From NCBI GenBank assembly GCA_019925795.1, contig CM034307.1, positions 33,629,201 through 33,693,200 on the forward strand: DNA of 64,000 bases, given 5' to 3'. A model generated the notes under the pieces. That model did not search any database, was not told where the DNA came from, and worked only from the letters and a program-made list of their open reading frames with translations. Origin of the DNA: Dendrobium chrysotoxum. Its lineage: Eukaryota; Streptophyta; Magnoliopsida; Asparagales; Orchidaceae. This document shows, one piece after another, positions 10,839-22,684 of this stretch. The position numbers and the translations under genes were made by a program. Numbering within the stretch: the stretch's first letter is position 1; each line of letters begins with the position of its first letter.

Positions 10839-11619
10839 CTTTCTCAAATGTTGCTGAGAGAGCCTAAGGTCTAATCTTAGAGGTTGAGCTGGAGGCATCG
10901 TAGGTGGACGTTGAGATGATTTTCTCTCCAGTAGTTGTAGGAACTATTATAATCAATAAAAAAAAGTGATATATTTACAGATAGAAAATATATAGTTGTT
11001 GAGAGATGTATTAAGATGATAAATAGGGGAGTGAAACCCCTATCCCCATTAACTTTATCTGACTTTTATTTTACCCCATGAAAGATAAAGGATAAAAAAT
11101 TAATAAAAGATCCTTCTACATATATTTTGATGATTAATAAAGAAAATGAAATGAAAGTAGAATCTAGTGAAGATCAAAATCAAGATTTTGCAGTGATCGA
11201 TGATAATTTCCTAAAAATTGATCATCAAAATTTGACTCTAAAGAGGATGATGAATATAAAGTCTTATTAAATATTGACACCCCTAAAATTAATTTCCAAG
11301 GGAGTCCTATCATTATAGATTTCTTAGATTCAGATTCTCCATCAGAAAATGACATTGCACACCTAAGGATAGTGTATACCCCACCAAGTATGTAATACCA
11401 AGGAGATCATAGAGGTATAACTTTATGGTGGCAAAGTCTTACCGCCTAGGCTTCCAGGCAAGGAGAAAGGAAAATAATTTGTATCCAATAATTCAATTCA
11501 AACTTCCACTCAATAACCAAATCCATCTTCGAAAGTACTGGGTCCTAATCCTGATGGTCCTAAAGTTGATTACAAGTCTTAGCCTATCTTAGGAAATTGA
11601 TAGGTAGGTTGAGCATCTA

Positions 11620-12123
11620 TAACACCCTTGTTCTCTCAAAAGAAATGAGATAATCCTTAATTAAAACACTTCTCAACTCAAACATTTATTTATCTCAGTT
11701 AGTTGCAACTTTCAAAGATGAAGCTTTATACTTCAAGGAAATCCAAGAGTAACCTTTTCTGAAGAGGACCTACTTCTGGGGAATACTAATCATAATTACC
11801 CACTCTATTTTTTGATAAAAATGGGGAATTTTAAGTTATCCAGAGTCCTTATTGATCTGGGTGCATCGATCAGTGTCATGAATGTAAAGAATCTTATATA
11901 CATTAAAATAGACACACGTAGGCCCAACATCGATAAGATGATACTACATGGGTTTAATAAAAAAGGCGACGAGACTTTAGGTTCAATCACATTTCTACTA
12001 GAAATAGGAGAGTTAAAAATAGAAGCTAAATTTTATATACTTGATTTAGTGATTTTCTTTAACATACTTCTAGGTAGGCCTAAAATTCATAAGTATAAGA
12101 TGGTTCTATCTACCCTACACTAA
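11620..12123 (+). pseudogene. Retroviral-type aspartic protease of Tat element A
   Basis: The upstream part encodes VLSKEMR and LLNSNIYLSQLVATF-like sequence, then FSEEDLLLGNTNHNYPLYFL. The open segment 11812-12123 carries the active site RVLIDLGASISVMNVKNL, then ILHGFNKKGDETLGSITFLL and ILLGRPKIHKY. In the family the active site is D-(S/T/G)-G-(A/S); here it is D-L-G-A, so one conserved position is changed. The flap-side landmark L-L-G-R-P is intact. It would process the gag-pol polyprotein. Confidence 0.7.
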
Positions 12124-12239
12124 TGCATCAAGTATTAATGAGATGGCATTTAATATGAGATTCAGTGTTATTTGCAACCATTCTCTATTCATGAGATTGA
12201 GATCTATGAGGATGCTACGTACTATGCACCCAAAAGGTC

Positions 12240-13470
12240 TACTACTTATTCTAAAGAGAAATTATAATTAAAGAGGAAAATAAATAAAGAAAGTAAAAAA
12301 GGAAAAGAAAATTCAATAAGAAAATGAAAGAGAAAAAGAGAAAAGCAAAGAAAGAAAATAAATTGATAGTGAAGATGATGTCGAGAACTTGATCTTTAGG
12401 CCTCCAAACACTTTTCCTCAAAGAGGGGGGAGAATGGCCCAAAGAGCACGTGGTCGAGGTCGTGTTTCATCGGAGGGAAAAATACCCCCAATGCATATTG
12501 AATTGGAGTCAAGTTCAGATGATGACTCAAAAGTATGTCGTGCAAGTATTACTTTTGATTATAAAGAGATAAACCTTCCTAAAAATTTTAGTATCACTTT
12601 AGAACAATATAGTGATCTAGAGGATAAAGTTCCAAAAACTCAGAGTGATGAGCTTGAATTAATAATGTATGACAAGTTGAGTTGAAGAATTAAAGCCATA
12701 ACCTTAACCCCATTATACATTAATAGAGTTGCAGTGTTAGTAGTCAAGGGCTCTCCTAATCTAGGTGGTGAAGTAGGAAATGTTTAAAAATTCTTTCTTG
12801 ATCCCTCCACATCAAGGAAGGAAGATAATGTAAACCTTGAGGAGGAAGATTTTAATGAATTAAAAAAATTACCTTATGGCTATTTTCCATTGTATATAAG
12901 AAATTATGTGTCTAAAGGTCTCACACTAGGTTAATGGACCAAGGGCCAAGCTAAATACCATGACAGCCTTTGGTATATGAAAACTAAAGAAATTTAAATA
13001 GTGGTATCAATTTTGGTACTGTTGGTTCATTTGACGATGATGAGTATTGTCTTGTGATATTTAATCATCTTAAATTTGAAAGTGTCCTAATGGAAACCAT
13101 TGATTCTCTCAAAAGGATTTTCTTGGAAATATTAGATGATTCAGCTTAACTTCAAGTTCGGGATGCACCCCTTGAATTTGAGAAAAAATTAAGTCGATAG
13201 TTGATGAGTTAAGAGAAATTAACTTTATAACAGAGGATGACCCTTGCCCTACCTTCATTAGCTCTTTCTTGAGTGAAGATGAATCGAATGATTTGATTAA
13301 ACTCTTTTCTAAGTTTAAGGATTACTTTTCCTAGACAGACATGCAATGAAATGTCAAGCTTGTCCTCTGATGTAACAGTCCAGAAACTCAAAATTTGACT
13401 TGAAGCCATTCTAATTAAGCAAGCTCATTGACACATGCGTCTGGAGATCAAGCAGCATGTCATTTCTAAT
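12240..13470 (+). pseudogene. PR-RT linker of Tat element A
   Basis: A Lys-rich stretch (12265-12360) is followed by an open segment at 12389-12685. This encodes IFRPPNTFPQRGGRMAQRAR, then a GRGRVSSEGK basic patch and an acidic SSSDDDSK patch. Later segments include LGGEVG, FLDPSTSRKED and, at about 13300-13335, KLFSKFKDYFS just upstream of RT. The corresponding part of the left fragment (120-1280) has the same order, which confirms the two elements are one family. No enzymatic domain is expected here. Confidence 0.55.
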
Positions 13471-13950
13471 TAAGAAATTGGTTGAGGCAGGATTTATTCA
13501 AGAGAAAAAATATCCCTCATGGGTTGACAACATCATGCCAGATTGAAATAAAATTTTTTAAATTTGAATATGTTTCAACTATAGAGATCTGAATAAGGCA
13601 TGTCCCAAAGATGAGTTTCCTTTGCCCATACCCAAACACATAATGTATATAACCTCTTCTCATGCTATTTTATCCTTTATGGAAGGCTCATATGGATATA
13701 ACCAAATCAAGATGGCCCAAATAGATGAGAGAAACACTTTATTTAGAAGTTCTGTAGGGATCTTTTAATATAAAGTGGTGCTATTTGGCCCAAAACATTT
13801 TGGTGCGACCTATCAAGGGGCCATGACCTAAATCTTCAATGAACTTACTTATAATCAGGTAGAATGTCACATCGATGATTTGGTCATCAAAAATGAAATC
13901 AAAGAGGCTCACTTGTATGAATTAAGAATTATGTTTTAGCGGTTGACTGC
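13471..13950 (+). pseudogene. Reverse transcriptase of Tat element A
   Basis: In shifting frames the sequence reads YPSWVDNI, then FNYRDLNKACPKDEFPLPI, FMEGSYGYNQIKMAQIDER and FGATYQGAMT. The catalytic block HIDDLVIKN lies at about 13870-13896. The family motif is Y/F-x-D-D; here the first residue is His, but the Asp pair is present. Stops occur at several places, including near 13546 and 13767. Confidence 0.75.
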
Positions 13951-14735
13951 TATGACCTCTAGATGAATCCCTTGAAGTGTGCTTTTGGCATCACTTTAGA
14001 GAAATTTTTTGGCTTCTTATGAGGCATCACAGAATTGAAATTGATCCTACTAAGATTGAAGCCATCTTAGATATGCCACCTCTTAAAAGCCTCACTCAGT
14101 TTAAGTCCCTTCAATGTAGGTTAGTATAAATAAGAAGGTTCATTTCAAATCTCTCTAGAAGATGTCAACCTTTCTCTGTCCTAGCTAAAAAGGACTCCAA
14201 ATTTATGTAGGATGAGAAATTTCAAAATGCCTTCTAGAATATCAAACAGTATCTTACAAATGCTCCAGTCGTAGCAGCTCTTATTTCGGGGAAAATACTG
14301 ATCCTTTATACCGCAACTCTCAATGAGTCATTAGGTTCCCTATGGGCTCAGGTCAATGAAGAGGGAAAGGAAATGCCCTCTATTATCTTAGCCAATGACT
14401 CATTCTAAGGGAAATTTGATATCTTTCTATTGAGGAACATTATCGTGTCTTAGCTTTTGGGCTAGTTTTTGTAGCCCAAAAGCTAAGACACTACATGCTT
14501 TCTTACCAGGTAAGCCTGATCTCAAGAGTGAACCTATTGCAATATCTTATGACCAAACCTATATTGTCAGGATGTCTGGCATGGTGGTCTATGATACTAC
14601 TTAAATTCAAAATAACCTTCATTCTCTTGAGTGCCAAGAAAGGATAGGACATTGTCTATTTTCTTACATCACATCTACTCCCAATAGAATCTCCCCTAAA
14701 TGATGATTTATATGATAAGAAAATCATGACTTTAG
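13951..14735 (+). pseudogene. First RNase H domain of Tat element A
   Basis: Landmarks are MNPLKCAFGI near 13960, DMPPLKSLTQFKSL near 14070-14115, RRFISNLSRRCQPFSVLAKK near 14130-14190, and a segment with FGLVFVAQKLRHYMLSYQV near 14457-14510. The latter two are typical of the connection and RNase H region of plant gypsy elements. Frames change repeatedly. Confidence 0.65.
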
Positions 14736-15190
14736 GGGAATCTGATAATTATGTTTGGGAGTTATATTTTTATGGACATCATCTTTTTAATGAGATGAAG
14801 AACAATCTACTCTTCCTAGAAAATCTAGAATTGGCCTAATTTTCATAACACCATAAGAGGGAATGATACATTTTTATATCATTTATCAAAGACTTATACA
14901 AACAATGAGGCTAAATACAAAGCTTTGATAATTAGTTTAGAGCTTACAATATTGAGCCAGGGAAAACTCTTTGAGGATTCTCAGTTAGTTATCAACTAGA
15001 TTACAGGAACCTATAAGATTTGAATCTAAAGCTCCTAAAATACCATCAATACATAAATCATCTTCTCGAGCAAATTCCTATTGTAACTTTGTAAAAAACT
15101 CCTTATGGAAGTAATTTTATGGTGGACGCCTTAGGAAATCTTGTAAAGGAACTTTCTTATCGAGAAGAAGACTATATTTCTAAGGAAATT
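14736..15190 (+). pseudogene. Second RNase H domain of Tat element A
   Basis: The segment reads VWELYFYGHHL, later FEDSQLVIN-like coding and, near the end, NFMVDALGNLVKELSYREED (about 15110-15170). In the family the first landmark is W-x-L-Y-F-D-G and the last is N-x-x-A-D-A-L-A; here F-D-G is changed to F-Y-G and A-D-A to V-D-A. Several stops interrupt it. Confidence 0.6.
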
Positions 15191-15379
15191 TAAGGCTAAT
15201 AGGTCCTAGCTCTTATAGATTTGGAGCACATCAGTAAGAAATTTTTGGAGATCCTATCTACCTCTTCAACAAGTGATAAAGAAGGCAATTGGAAATAGCC
15301 TTTCATCGATTATCTTTAAGAAAGAAATCTTCAGCATGACAAATCACTTGCTAACCAAATTAAAAAATGTGCCCTCTCA

Positions 15380-16502
15380 TATGCACTCATGAATGAAACA
15401 TTGTACTATTGATCATTCGATCAGATGTTGCTGTGTTATTTAGGCAAGAGTGAATCCCTGAAGATCGTGAATGAGGTCCATGCTGGGCTATGAGGTACTA
15501 ATCAACCAGGTCAAAAGATTAAAATTAAAATTAAAAAATAGATATTATTGGCATTCAATGACTGACAATTGCATGAATTTTACAAGACTTTGTCATTAGT
15601 GCCAAGTTCATAATGTGGTCTTACATCAGCCGCCCAACATGTTGAATCCCATGATTACCTCATAGCCCTTCAAGAGTTTGGGCTTATATGTTATTGATCT
15701 TATTGACCATCCTTCTTACAAGGGTCATCACTTTATTTTGGTTGTGATTGATTATTTCTTTAAGTGGGCGGAAGTAATTCTCCTACATCAGACAACATCA
15801 CAACATGCTATGCAATTCTTCTGTGACCATATCATATATTAATTTCACATGCCTCACAGAATTATATTTGATGATGAGTCTATATTTAAGTATGCAAAGA
15901 CAAACAACTTTGTAAGGTGCTAGTGTATTGATTGGAGATATTCAACAATTTATTATCCATGAGCTAATAGATTTGTTGAGGCCTTTAATAAAATTTTGGT
16001 GCAGATCATCAAAAAGACCTTAAATGATAAAAAAATGTCAGTGGGATGAGAGTTTGGTAGAAGACTTGTGCGCATATCAGACCACTTACAGGAATTTGAC
16101 CCAATCTACTCTATTTCCCTTAGTGTATGTGTCTAAGGTCGTACTCTCTTTAGAAGTATGAATCCTTTCATTAATGATCACCATGCAAAACCAAATTATA
16201 ACTTAATAAAAAGCTCAACTCTAGGAGCATGAAGGCCCTGAAGAGCGTCACTGCCAAGCTCTACAAAATCTAGAGTTATATAAAGCACGAATGATTCAAG
16301 CTCATGATAAGTTATGCAACCTAGATCTTTCCAAGTAGGAGACTAGGTCATGGTTATTCGGAGGTTTATTAACCAACATAAGAGGGACCTTACATTATAG
16401 AGACAATCTACAAAGGGGGTTCCTACCAGTTAGTTGATTGTAAAGGAAATCACCTAATGCTTCCGGTCAACTGGCATTTCCTAAGGAAATATTATGCTTA
16501 AT
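15380..16502 (+). pseudogene. Integrase of Tat element A
   Basis: The zinc-binding part is seen as CHAGL-like coding near 15479, YWHSMTDNCMNF near 15543 and CQVHNVV near 15609. The catalytic core follows with LYVIDLIDHPSYKGHHFILV (first Asp), VIDYFFKWAEV, IFDDESIFK (second Asp) and NRFVEAFNKIL (Glu) near 15967-15998. The C-terminal part contains LQNLELYKARMIQAHDKL near 16258-16310 and the closing tract GNHLMLPVNWHFLRKYYA, ending at about 16500. This terminal block is characteristic of Tat integrases. A few frameshifts and stops disable the gene. Confidence 0.75.
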
Positions 16503-19500
16503 GTAACCCAAACTTAAAATTAATAAAATATTGAATCAAATAACCAAAATTTAAAATTCCAAAATCAAAATCCTTGAATCCTTATAGACAGGTGTGAGTC
16601 CTCATGCTTCCTTTCCTTAGGACTAAATCTACTAGTGGTGGAGCAAGCTCTATGTGGCACCATCCTAGCATAAAAATCAAAATCAAATCTTTCAATCCTT
16701 AAGCTTGGGTGTGAGTCCCCGTACATCCTTTCCTTTTTATTAAATCCTCTAGTGGTGAAGCAATCCCTCTATGGTATCAAAATCAAAATCTTCTAATTCT
16801 TTAAGGTTAGGTGTGAGTCCCCATACTTCGTTTCCTTAAGTCTAAACTAGCTAATGATTAAAATAGCCCTTTGTGGTAGCATCTCAGCTAGTTAGTGTTG
16901 GATTTAAGTCATTTGGGCCCCTTTATAGCTTAGCCACCTCTTTAGCATCTTAAGGCATGGTGTGTGACCCTATGCTTCCTATCTTAGACCTACAGGTAAT
17001 CAAATTCAAAAAAAATCTATATATTAGGTATAAGTCCTCTATTAGTATCCATCAGACCTAAGGTTAGGCATTTCTTTTTGTTAGAATTTAAATCCCAAAC
17101 TAGATCTATTAAATTGGTAAACACTAATATATGAAGTATAACTTAATTCTATTACACATATTGGGGGTCCATTAGTTGACCTAAATTTTATATGAGGTTG
17201 ACTATTCAAAATAAAAAATCAAATCCAAAATCATAAACCAAAACTTAAGGCCAAAATCCTATGTCCCATAACCCTTTTTGGGTAATTTTTTAATCACCTC
17301 AAAACCAAACCAAATGACCTCCGACTCATGATCCGTCAGTTATATATTAATTAAGCAAGTTTCTAGGGTCAACCCTCCAATTTGGAGGAAGTCCGAGCCC
17401 TTTAACGCCCAAAACTTAATTGAACTCTAAAAGTTGTGAAACCTTTAATTATTTATAGCCCATATCGTTGGACCTTGCAGCTTGTAGAAATTAACCTTGG
17501 GAACCTCCCCAAAACCATTGAACATGTCCATAATCACTCTCATGACATATTAAACATAAGATTGAACTATTGGTGGACTTTGGTTGTCCATAGTTGACCA
17601 TGGGCTCACTAAACCCCAAAACCCTTACAAGAAAATAAAATTTTTTCTTAAACTTCAACATGGTACAATCAAACTAAGCCATGAGACATTTTCCAGTTCA
17701 TTATGAATATCATTTGAGATGCATTGAACCTAAACCTAAGTCTTAGTTTGACCTGGTTGACCAAATCAACCATGGTTAAACAAAATGCACCTTAAGGGCC
17801 CAAACATACATTTTAAACCAAATGACCTCATCATTGCGTGGGAACAACTTCATTGGGTCTAAAATGCAATTTTAAACTTATTGGACTTAACCCCAACCCT
17901 TGATCAAACCTAGTTGACCAAGTCAATCATGGTTGACCAAATCAACCATGCACTTAACTAATTTCAAATTTAATGCGCCAAGCACCTCCAAACCAAGTCA
18001 AAATCTCAAAATAATTTTATTGCATGCCCCAAGCATATTCAACACCTTCATGAGTCAAACCTCATTGGTTTAATTTGGTCAACTCATTTAGAGTGGCCAA
18101 AACTCATGCATGTAATCAAACTTTCACCCCAGACCCCAAACCTTGGCTTCAAACCACTTAGGATTTATTCTTACAACAGGCACAACCTCCCTAAGTCCCA
18201 TCCCAATTAGCTTTTACTAGTTGAGTGATCAATAAGTTAGCAAAACTCTTAAATGGGGTAAAATGGTCAAGCAACATTTAGAAATCCATTTACATCCAAA
18301 TCAACTAGCAAAACCCACTCAAATCTATTCAAATCATCCCTAAACCATCCCTAAAGTAGCTCATAAGCGCCCAACCCTTGATTTAACCAAAAGATGCAAA
18401 ATGTGGTCCCCCTCACCTCATGTGAACTCACCCATGTCACACTCAAGCTTGGAGCTATTTCCTTAGCTTTTAACCACCCTGGACAGATGGCAAGCATCCA
18501 AGACCCCCCTCCAATCAATCCTAGCCCTCCATTCAAAAGCTAGGGCTCCAAATAAGAAAAAAGGCTTGAAACCCTCATTACACCCTAACACACTCTCTAA
18601 GCTTCTTATAGCCTACAAACTTCCTCCTCATGTTTCTCCAGAGTTCTCTACACCTTCTCCAACCATTAGTCCACAATCCTATAGCCTCCAAAGCATCTAT
18701 TAGTGAAGAGAGAGCGATAGAGAGATAAAGAGGAGATCTAAAGCTATATTTCAAGCTCTTAGGGTCTTCTATAAAGTTGAAGAGGATTTCTCCATAGTAA
18801 AATAAGCCTAAAATGTGCAAATCCATCCACATGTTAGTGAGATATCTTAATTTAAAGTTTAAATTTCAAGTTATATTTTCTCCTAGATCTTAATGCACAG
18901 AGCCTCCAAACTCCAGGTATTAAAAGATCTAGTTATGTTGAACCTCTCTTTGAAATTTCATTAAATTTGGATGGTTGGATCGAAAGTTATAAGCATTTAA
19001 AGCCACAATTCATTTTTGAACTACAAAAAATCAGGCCATTTGGGCTGTCTGATCACATATGTAATGCGATCATACAGTGTAGATCACATCAGATGAAATA
19101 GGACATCTAAGGAGATTTGAGCGTGCATTACACGATTCAAATATAGGGTGACGTGGAAACATCGTGGCTGTCCATCTCTTTCATCGTTAATCCGATAGCA
19201 AAAACCACACGTTAACGTAGTTAAGTGATCATTGATGGGCCGACATGCATCCAACCATATCTTAAAAAGTACGACAACTGGTGCAATCATTTTCGCTGCT
19301 GATATTTTTGATTAAAATTAATAAAAAAAAAATTTTAACTCTTAAAACTTTTAAAATGCATAGAAAATCCAATTTTCCACCAAATTGGGTTATTATAGAC
19401 TTGTTGGAAATGGCTTGAGCCCTATTTTTTAAAAATATACTTTCAAGTCATTTTGATTATAGAATTGTGAAAAATTTAGACATGTTTGGAATAATTTTTT

Positions 19501-21322
19501 TTATATTTCTCATAATCCAGTGGTTAAACTGTACTCAAATTTTGGTGAAACATTTTAAATCATTTTATACACCCCCAAATATTTCTTATAGGTCATAATA
19601 TGCTCAGGATTGCTGTGATATGAATTTTCAAGGTGATGGGTCCATTTTGGACCCTAACTTTGAAAATTCATAATTGTCCAAATTGGTAGGATTTTCCTTT
19701 CATTTTTCTGTGGTGTGTTTTTGTAAATTTAAGGGTTAGCCATACAAAGTTTCAAACTAATTAGAATACTTGTGACACCTAGGGAAAATAATTAAGGGAT
19801 TTTTCTAGAGAACATAGAAAAATCTTAGGAAATTCTATATATACCAAATAGGTGTGAAACATTAAAAAAGAGAAATTAGTGCATCATAAATGCCAAGGTT
19901 TAATTTTACTCAAGTTTGACTTCAATTGGTCATAGAATTAAGCAAAATAAAAACAAGCCTCATTATAGAGCCTGAAACTTCAAAAAAATATAATAAATAA
20001 AAATTAAATAAAAAATTACAAACTAAGTCTCAAAATATTTTTAGTTGAATTCCCTATCTAGTAAAATTCAAATCCATACCACCATCCTTTAGAATTGATT
20101 AAAATTTAATAAACAAGGAAATTAATAATTAATTCAAATAACTGATTAAAAAAACTAAAAAATATAAAATAAATTTTTGAACACCTAGAATCATCCCCTT
20201 AAGTCATTCTTGACATTTGGGGAAGGTTTCAAGTGATTTAGAATCAATTTGGTAAAAGAGTAAGAAAATCCATCTAATTTTTCTTTATGCATTCCTTCAA
20301 AAAAAAATCAATTAAATGCATAAACTTCACAAATTCATAACTAATTACAAAACCCTTCAAATTGAGCAAACTCAAAGGCATTAGACTAACCCCTTGGTCT
20401 AATATTTATAGAAAATATGAAATCACCAGAATTCGTTAAAAATAAAAAAGTCAATATTTTGGTCAACCTTAGTTCAATAAAATAACTAAACTTCAAAAAC
20501 TCATAATTAATTGTAAAAAAATCCAAATCCAAAAAACTTAGTAGTGTTTTACTCATCGTAAGGTCTAATATTTATTAAAAATATAAAACTCTAGACTTAA
20601 AGTAAACAAAAAAAATCAAGAAATGGACTCCCTTTATTTAATGCATTAAAATATTCAAGTAAATACAAAAATTCATTAAATTACCAAATTTTTAGTAAAT
20701 CATCAATCTAATTAATTAAATCAAGTTATAATATTAATTGTATAATAAATAATTCATTAATAAAGTTTTTAGGATGGACTACCTTGGGCTGCTAGGCTGT
20801 GTCCTAAGGAGGCCCTAGTCTTCATGCCCATTGTGACAACGCCATCAATAGATTTGAAGGAATGCAAATCATAAATCATAAGCTTAATAAATTATTAGTA
20901 AGATAATCATTAATTTATTTAATTAGTCAATAAACCAAATCAAACCTAAACTCAATGATAATTGTTGGTAACTCGGGCCAATAAGGCTATTAGGTTCGCC
21001 CCAAGAATGGTGAAATAAATTTCATGACCCTGGTATGAATAAAGATAGTTATTATTCGACCTAAACAATTAACTATAATTCACTAATTAGTGGAAGCCTC
21101 CATACCTTATGTAAATTCTACTTTGGAGAGCATAAGTGTATTAAGTTTTGAGGCTTAAGGACTAAAATACTCAATTAAAATTTAGAACCTTAGAGAACAA
21201 ATAATTAACCAAATTTAACATCTAAAAGTTATCCTAAAATGAGCATTAAAACACCCAACTTAAACTTAAACTAACAACAAACCAACGAAAATATTAGAGA
21301 ACTCAAAATAACACCTAACTTA
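16503..21322 (+). other. Long 3' non-coding region of Tat element A
   Basis: Between the integrase end and the 3' LTR lie about 4.8 kb without recognisable coding. It contains a tandem repeat (16558-17065), a stretch with repeated TTGACCAA/ATCAACCATGG-like motifs (17580-18070) and a more GC-balanced segment at 18350-19300. The remainder, 19300-21322, is very AT-rich. Open stretches on the minus strand at 18351-18536, 18578-18832 and 19084-19290 match nothing I know. Such long, variable 3' untranslated regions are typical of Tat/Ogre elements. Confidence 0.6.
16558..17065 (+). repeat. Tandem repeat of about 105-115 bp in the Tat 3' region
   Basis: Three clear units begin near 16558, 16672 and 16777. 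Each contains an AAAATCAAAATC-rich start, then GGTGTGAGTCC, a TTCC-TTTCCTT block, an A-A-x-C-T-A/C-T-C-T-A-G-T-G-G-T block and a final CTATGTGGCAC/TATGGTATC-like block. Decayed partial units follow near 16929 (GGTGTGTGACCC) and 17020 (GGTATAAGTCC). Copies differ by substitutions and small indels. Confidence 0.65.
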
Positions 21323-21893
21323 GGAAAACTCTAAGCCACATAGCATGATGCACACACTATAAATGGCTTATGATGACAACAAACTCTAGTTTTAGGCTAG
21401 GTCGCTATTTCTTTATACTAGCTTTTTGTGTGATGAGGTTTTTTGAAAATTTCATGGCATGCTGTTTTTCATGGCTTGATGTGTTCTGTGATGTTTATTA
21501 ATGTGATATTTTGCTATACTACTTGTGATATGTTGTGATAGGCACTAGATTTCTCCTAAGTTAGGAATGATCTAAATGCTAACAAAGTTTTTTGTAGGTG
21601 GTCATGCTTTCGTAGGGCTATATAAAGGGTCTAATTAAAAATTATGGTTAATAAAATTTCAGCAGGTGCTAAAATTACTAAACCCCCATAAAATTAAAAG
21701 CATGGCCAAGTGAATGTGTTAGCTCAATTATGAGCTATGAAATTTCTATAAATGATTATGATATTTAGATAATTATATATATAAATTTCTTATGATAACA
21801 TGTATGTTGTATTAGAGTCATTTAATTTTTCATAAATATAAATTCAAAAAGTGTTGCGAAAGTCACTTAAAATAGGATATTTGATACCTAATT
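21323..21893 (+). repeat. 3' LTR of Tat element A, first part
   Basis: This segment aligns with 4765-5330 of the 5' LTR. Landmarks are TAAGCCACATA, GGCTTGATGTGTTCTGTGAT, TTAGGAATGAT, GGCCAAGTGAATGTGTTAGC and the final TTTGATACCTAATTT. Alignment stops at about 21893, where LINE coding begins; the LTR resumes at 36392. Confidence 0.75.
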
Positions 21894-22408
21894 TGGTGGA
21901 ATCGGAATGTTTTTAAAAATGTTTTTACTAATATCATTTCTGTAGAGGAAAAAGTTAACTTCTTGGAGCATATCTGTCAACATTCCCCTACTGATGTTAA
22001 TTTTGCTCAATTGCAACAAGCCAAAAACTCTCTTTTTGACTTACAAGCCCACGAGGAAACGTATTGGAGATAGAAAGCGGCTTCGAAGCATCTTATTGAT
22101 GGGGATAATAACACTAAGTATTTTCATGCTTTAGTTAAGAGGAATATAGCTAGAAATTATATTCATAAAATTAACTTTACTAATGGTTCGTCTGCTAAAG
22201 ATGTTGAGGAAATTGCTTCTTCTAGTGTGAAATTCTTTAAAGGATTCTTTAACCAAAATTTCATTCCTCTTTTATTGATATGCATAACATTAGTCCTCAC
22301 ATCATTAACTAGGATGATAATTTGGCTCTTACTGTTTCTCCTACTTTGGAGGATGTTAAGAAGATTATTTTTGAATTGAATTCTGAGCCAGTTGTAGGTC
22401 TGGATGGC
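21894..22408 (+). pseudogene. LINE ORF2, part upstream of the RT core
   Basis: From 21897 one frame reads WNRNVFKNVFTNI, VEEKVNFLEH, LQQAKNSLFDLQAHEETYWR, a stop, then KAASKHLIDGDNNTKYFHAL, IHKINFTNGS and FFKGFF. The block W-R-x-K-x-x-x-x-W-L-x-x-G-D-x-N-T-x-Y-F-H is the standard link between endonuclease and RT in plant L1 elements. A frameshift near 22255 follows. The last residues, LDGYT, are cut by the Sirevirus insertion. Confidence 0.8.
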
Positions 22409-22413
22409 TACAC
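22409..22413 (+). repeat. Target-site duplication of Sirevirus copy 1 (left)
   Basis: TACAC directly precedes the 5' LTR and matches TACAC at 32208-32212 after the 3' LTR. Collapsing the two restores continuous LINE coding, which confirms the insertion site. Confidence 0.85.
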
Positions 22414-22684
22414 TATTGCAAACCTGAATTTCAGGACTATAGTTTTGATGATAACAAAAATTTCTACTTTCTGCTTTGAGTGACTAACCTTTCAGGTTCA
22501 CAGGATCAATTGTAAGTCGAGCCAGTCCAAGATCGAGTCAGTCTATTTGTGGTTCAGGGTCAATGTACTTTTTCACTTTTCTTGAGTCAAATATAATGTA
22601 ACGAATCCCCAAGCTAAGTAACCTTGCACACACACACTCAGGGGGAGAATTTTAGAGAGTCAGAGTTTCGGTTCAAGTTTTGTT

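Noticed and set aside
18351..18832. Minus-strand open frames in the Tat 3' region as a possible captured gene
   Set aside because: Neither product has a recognisable motif, codon pattern or continuation. The GC-balanced segment is notable, but support for a gene is lacking.
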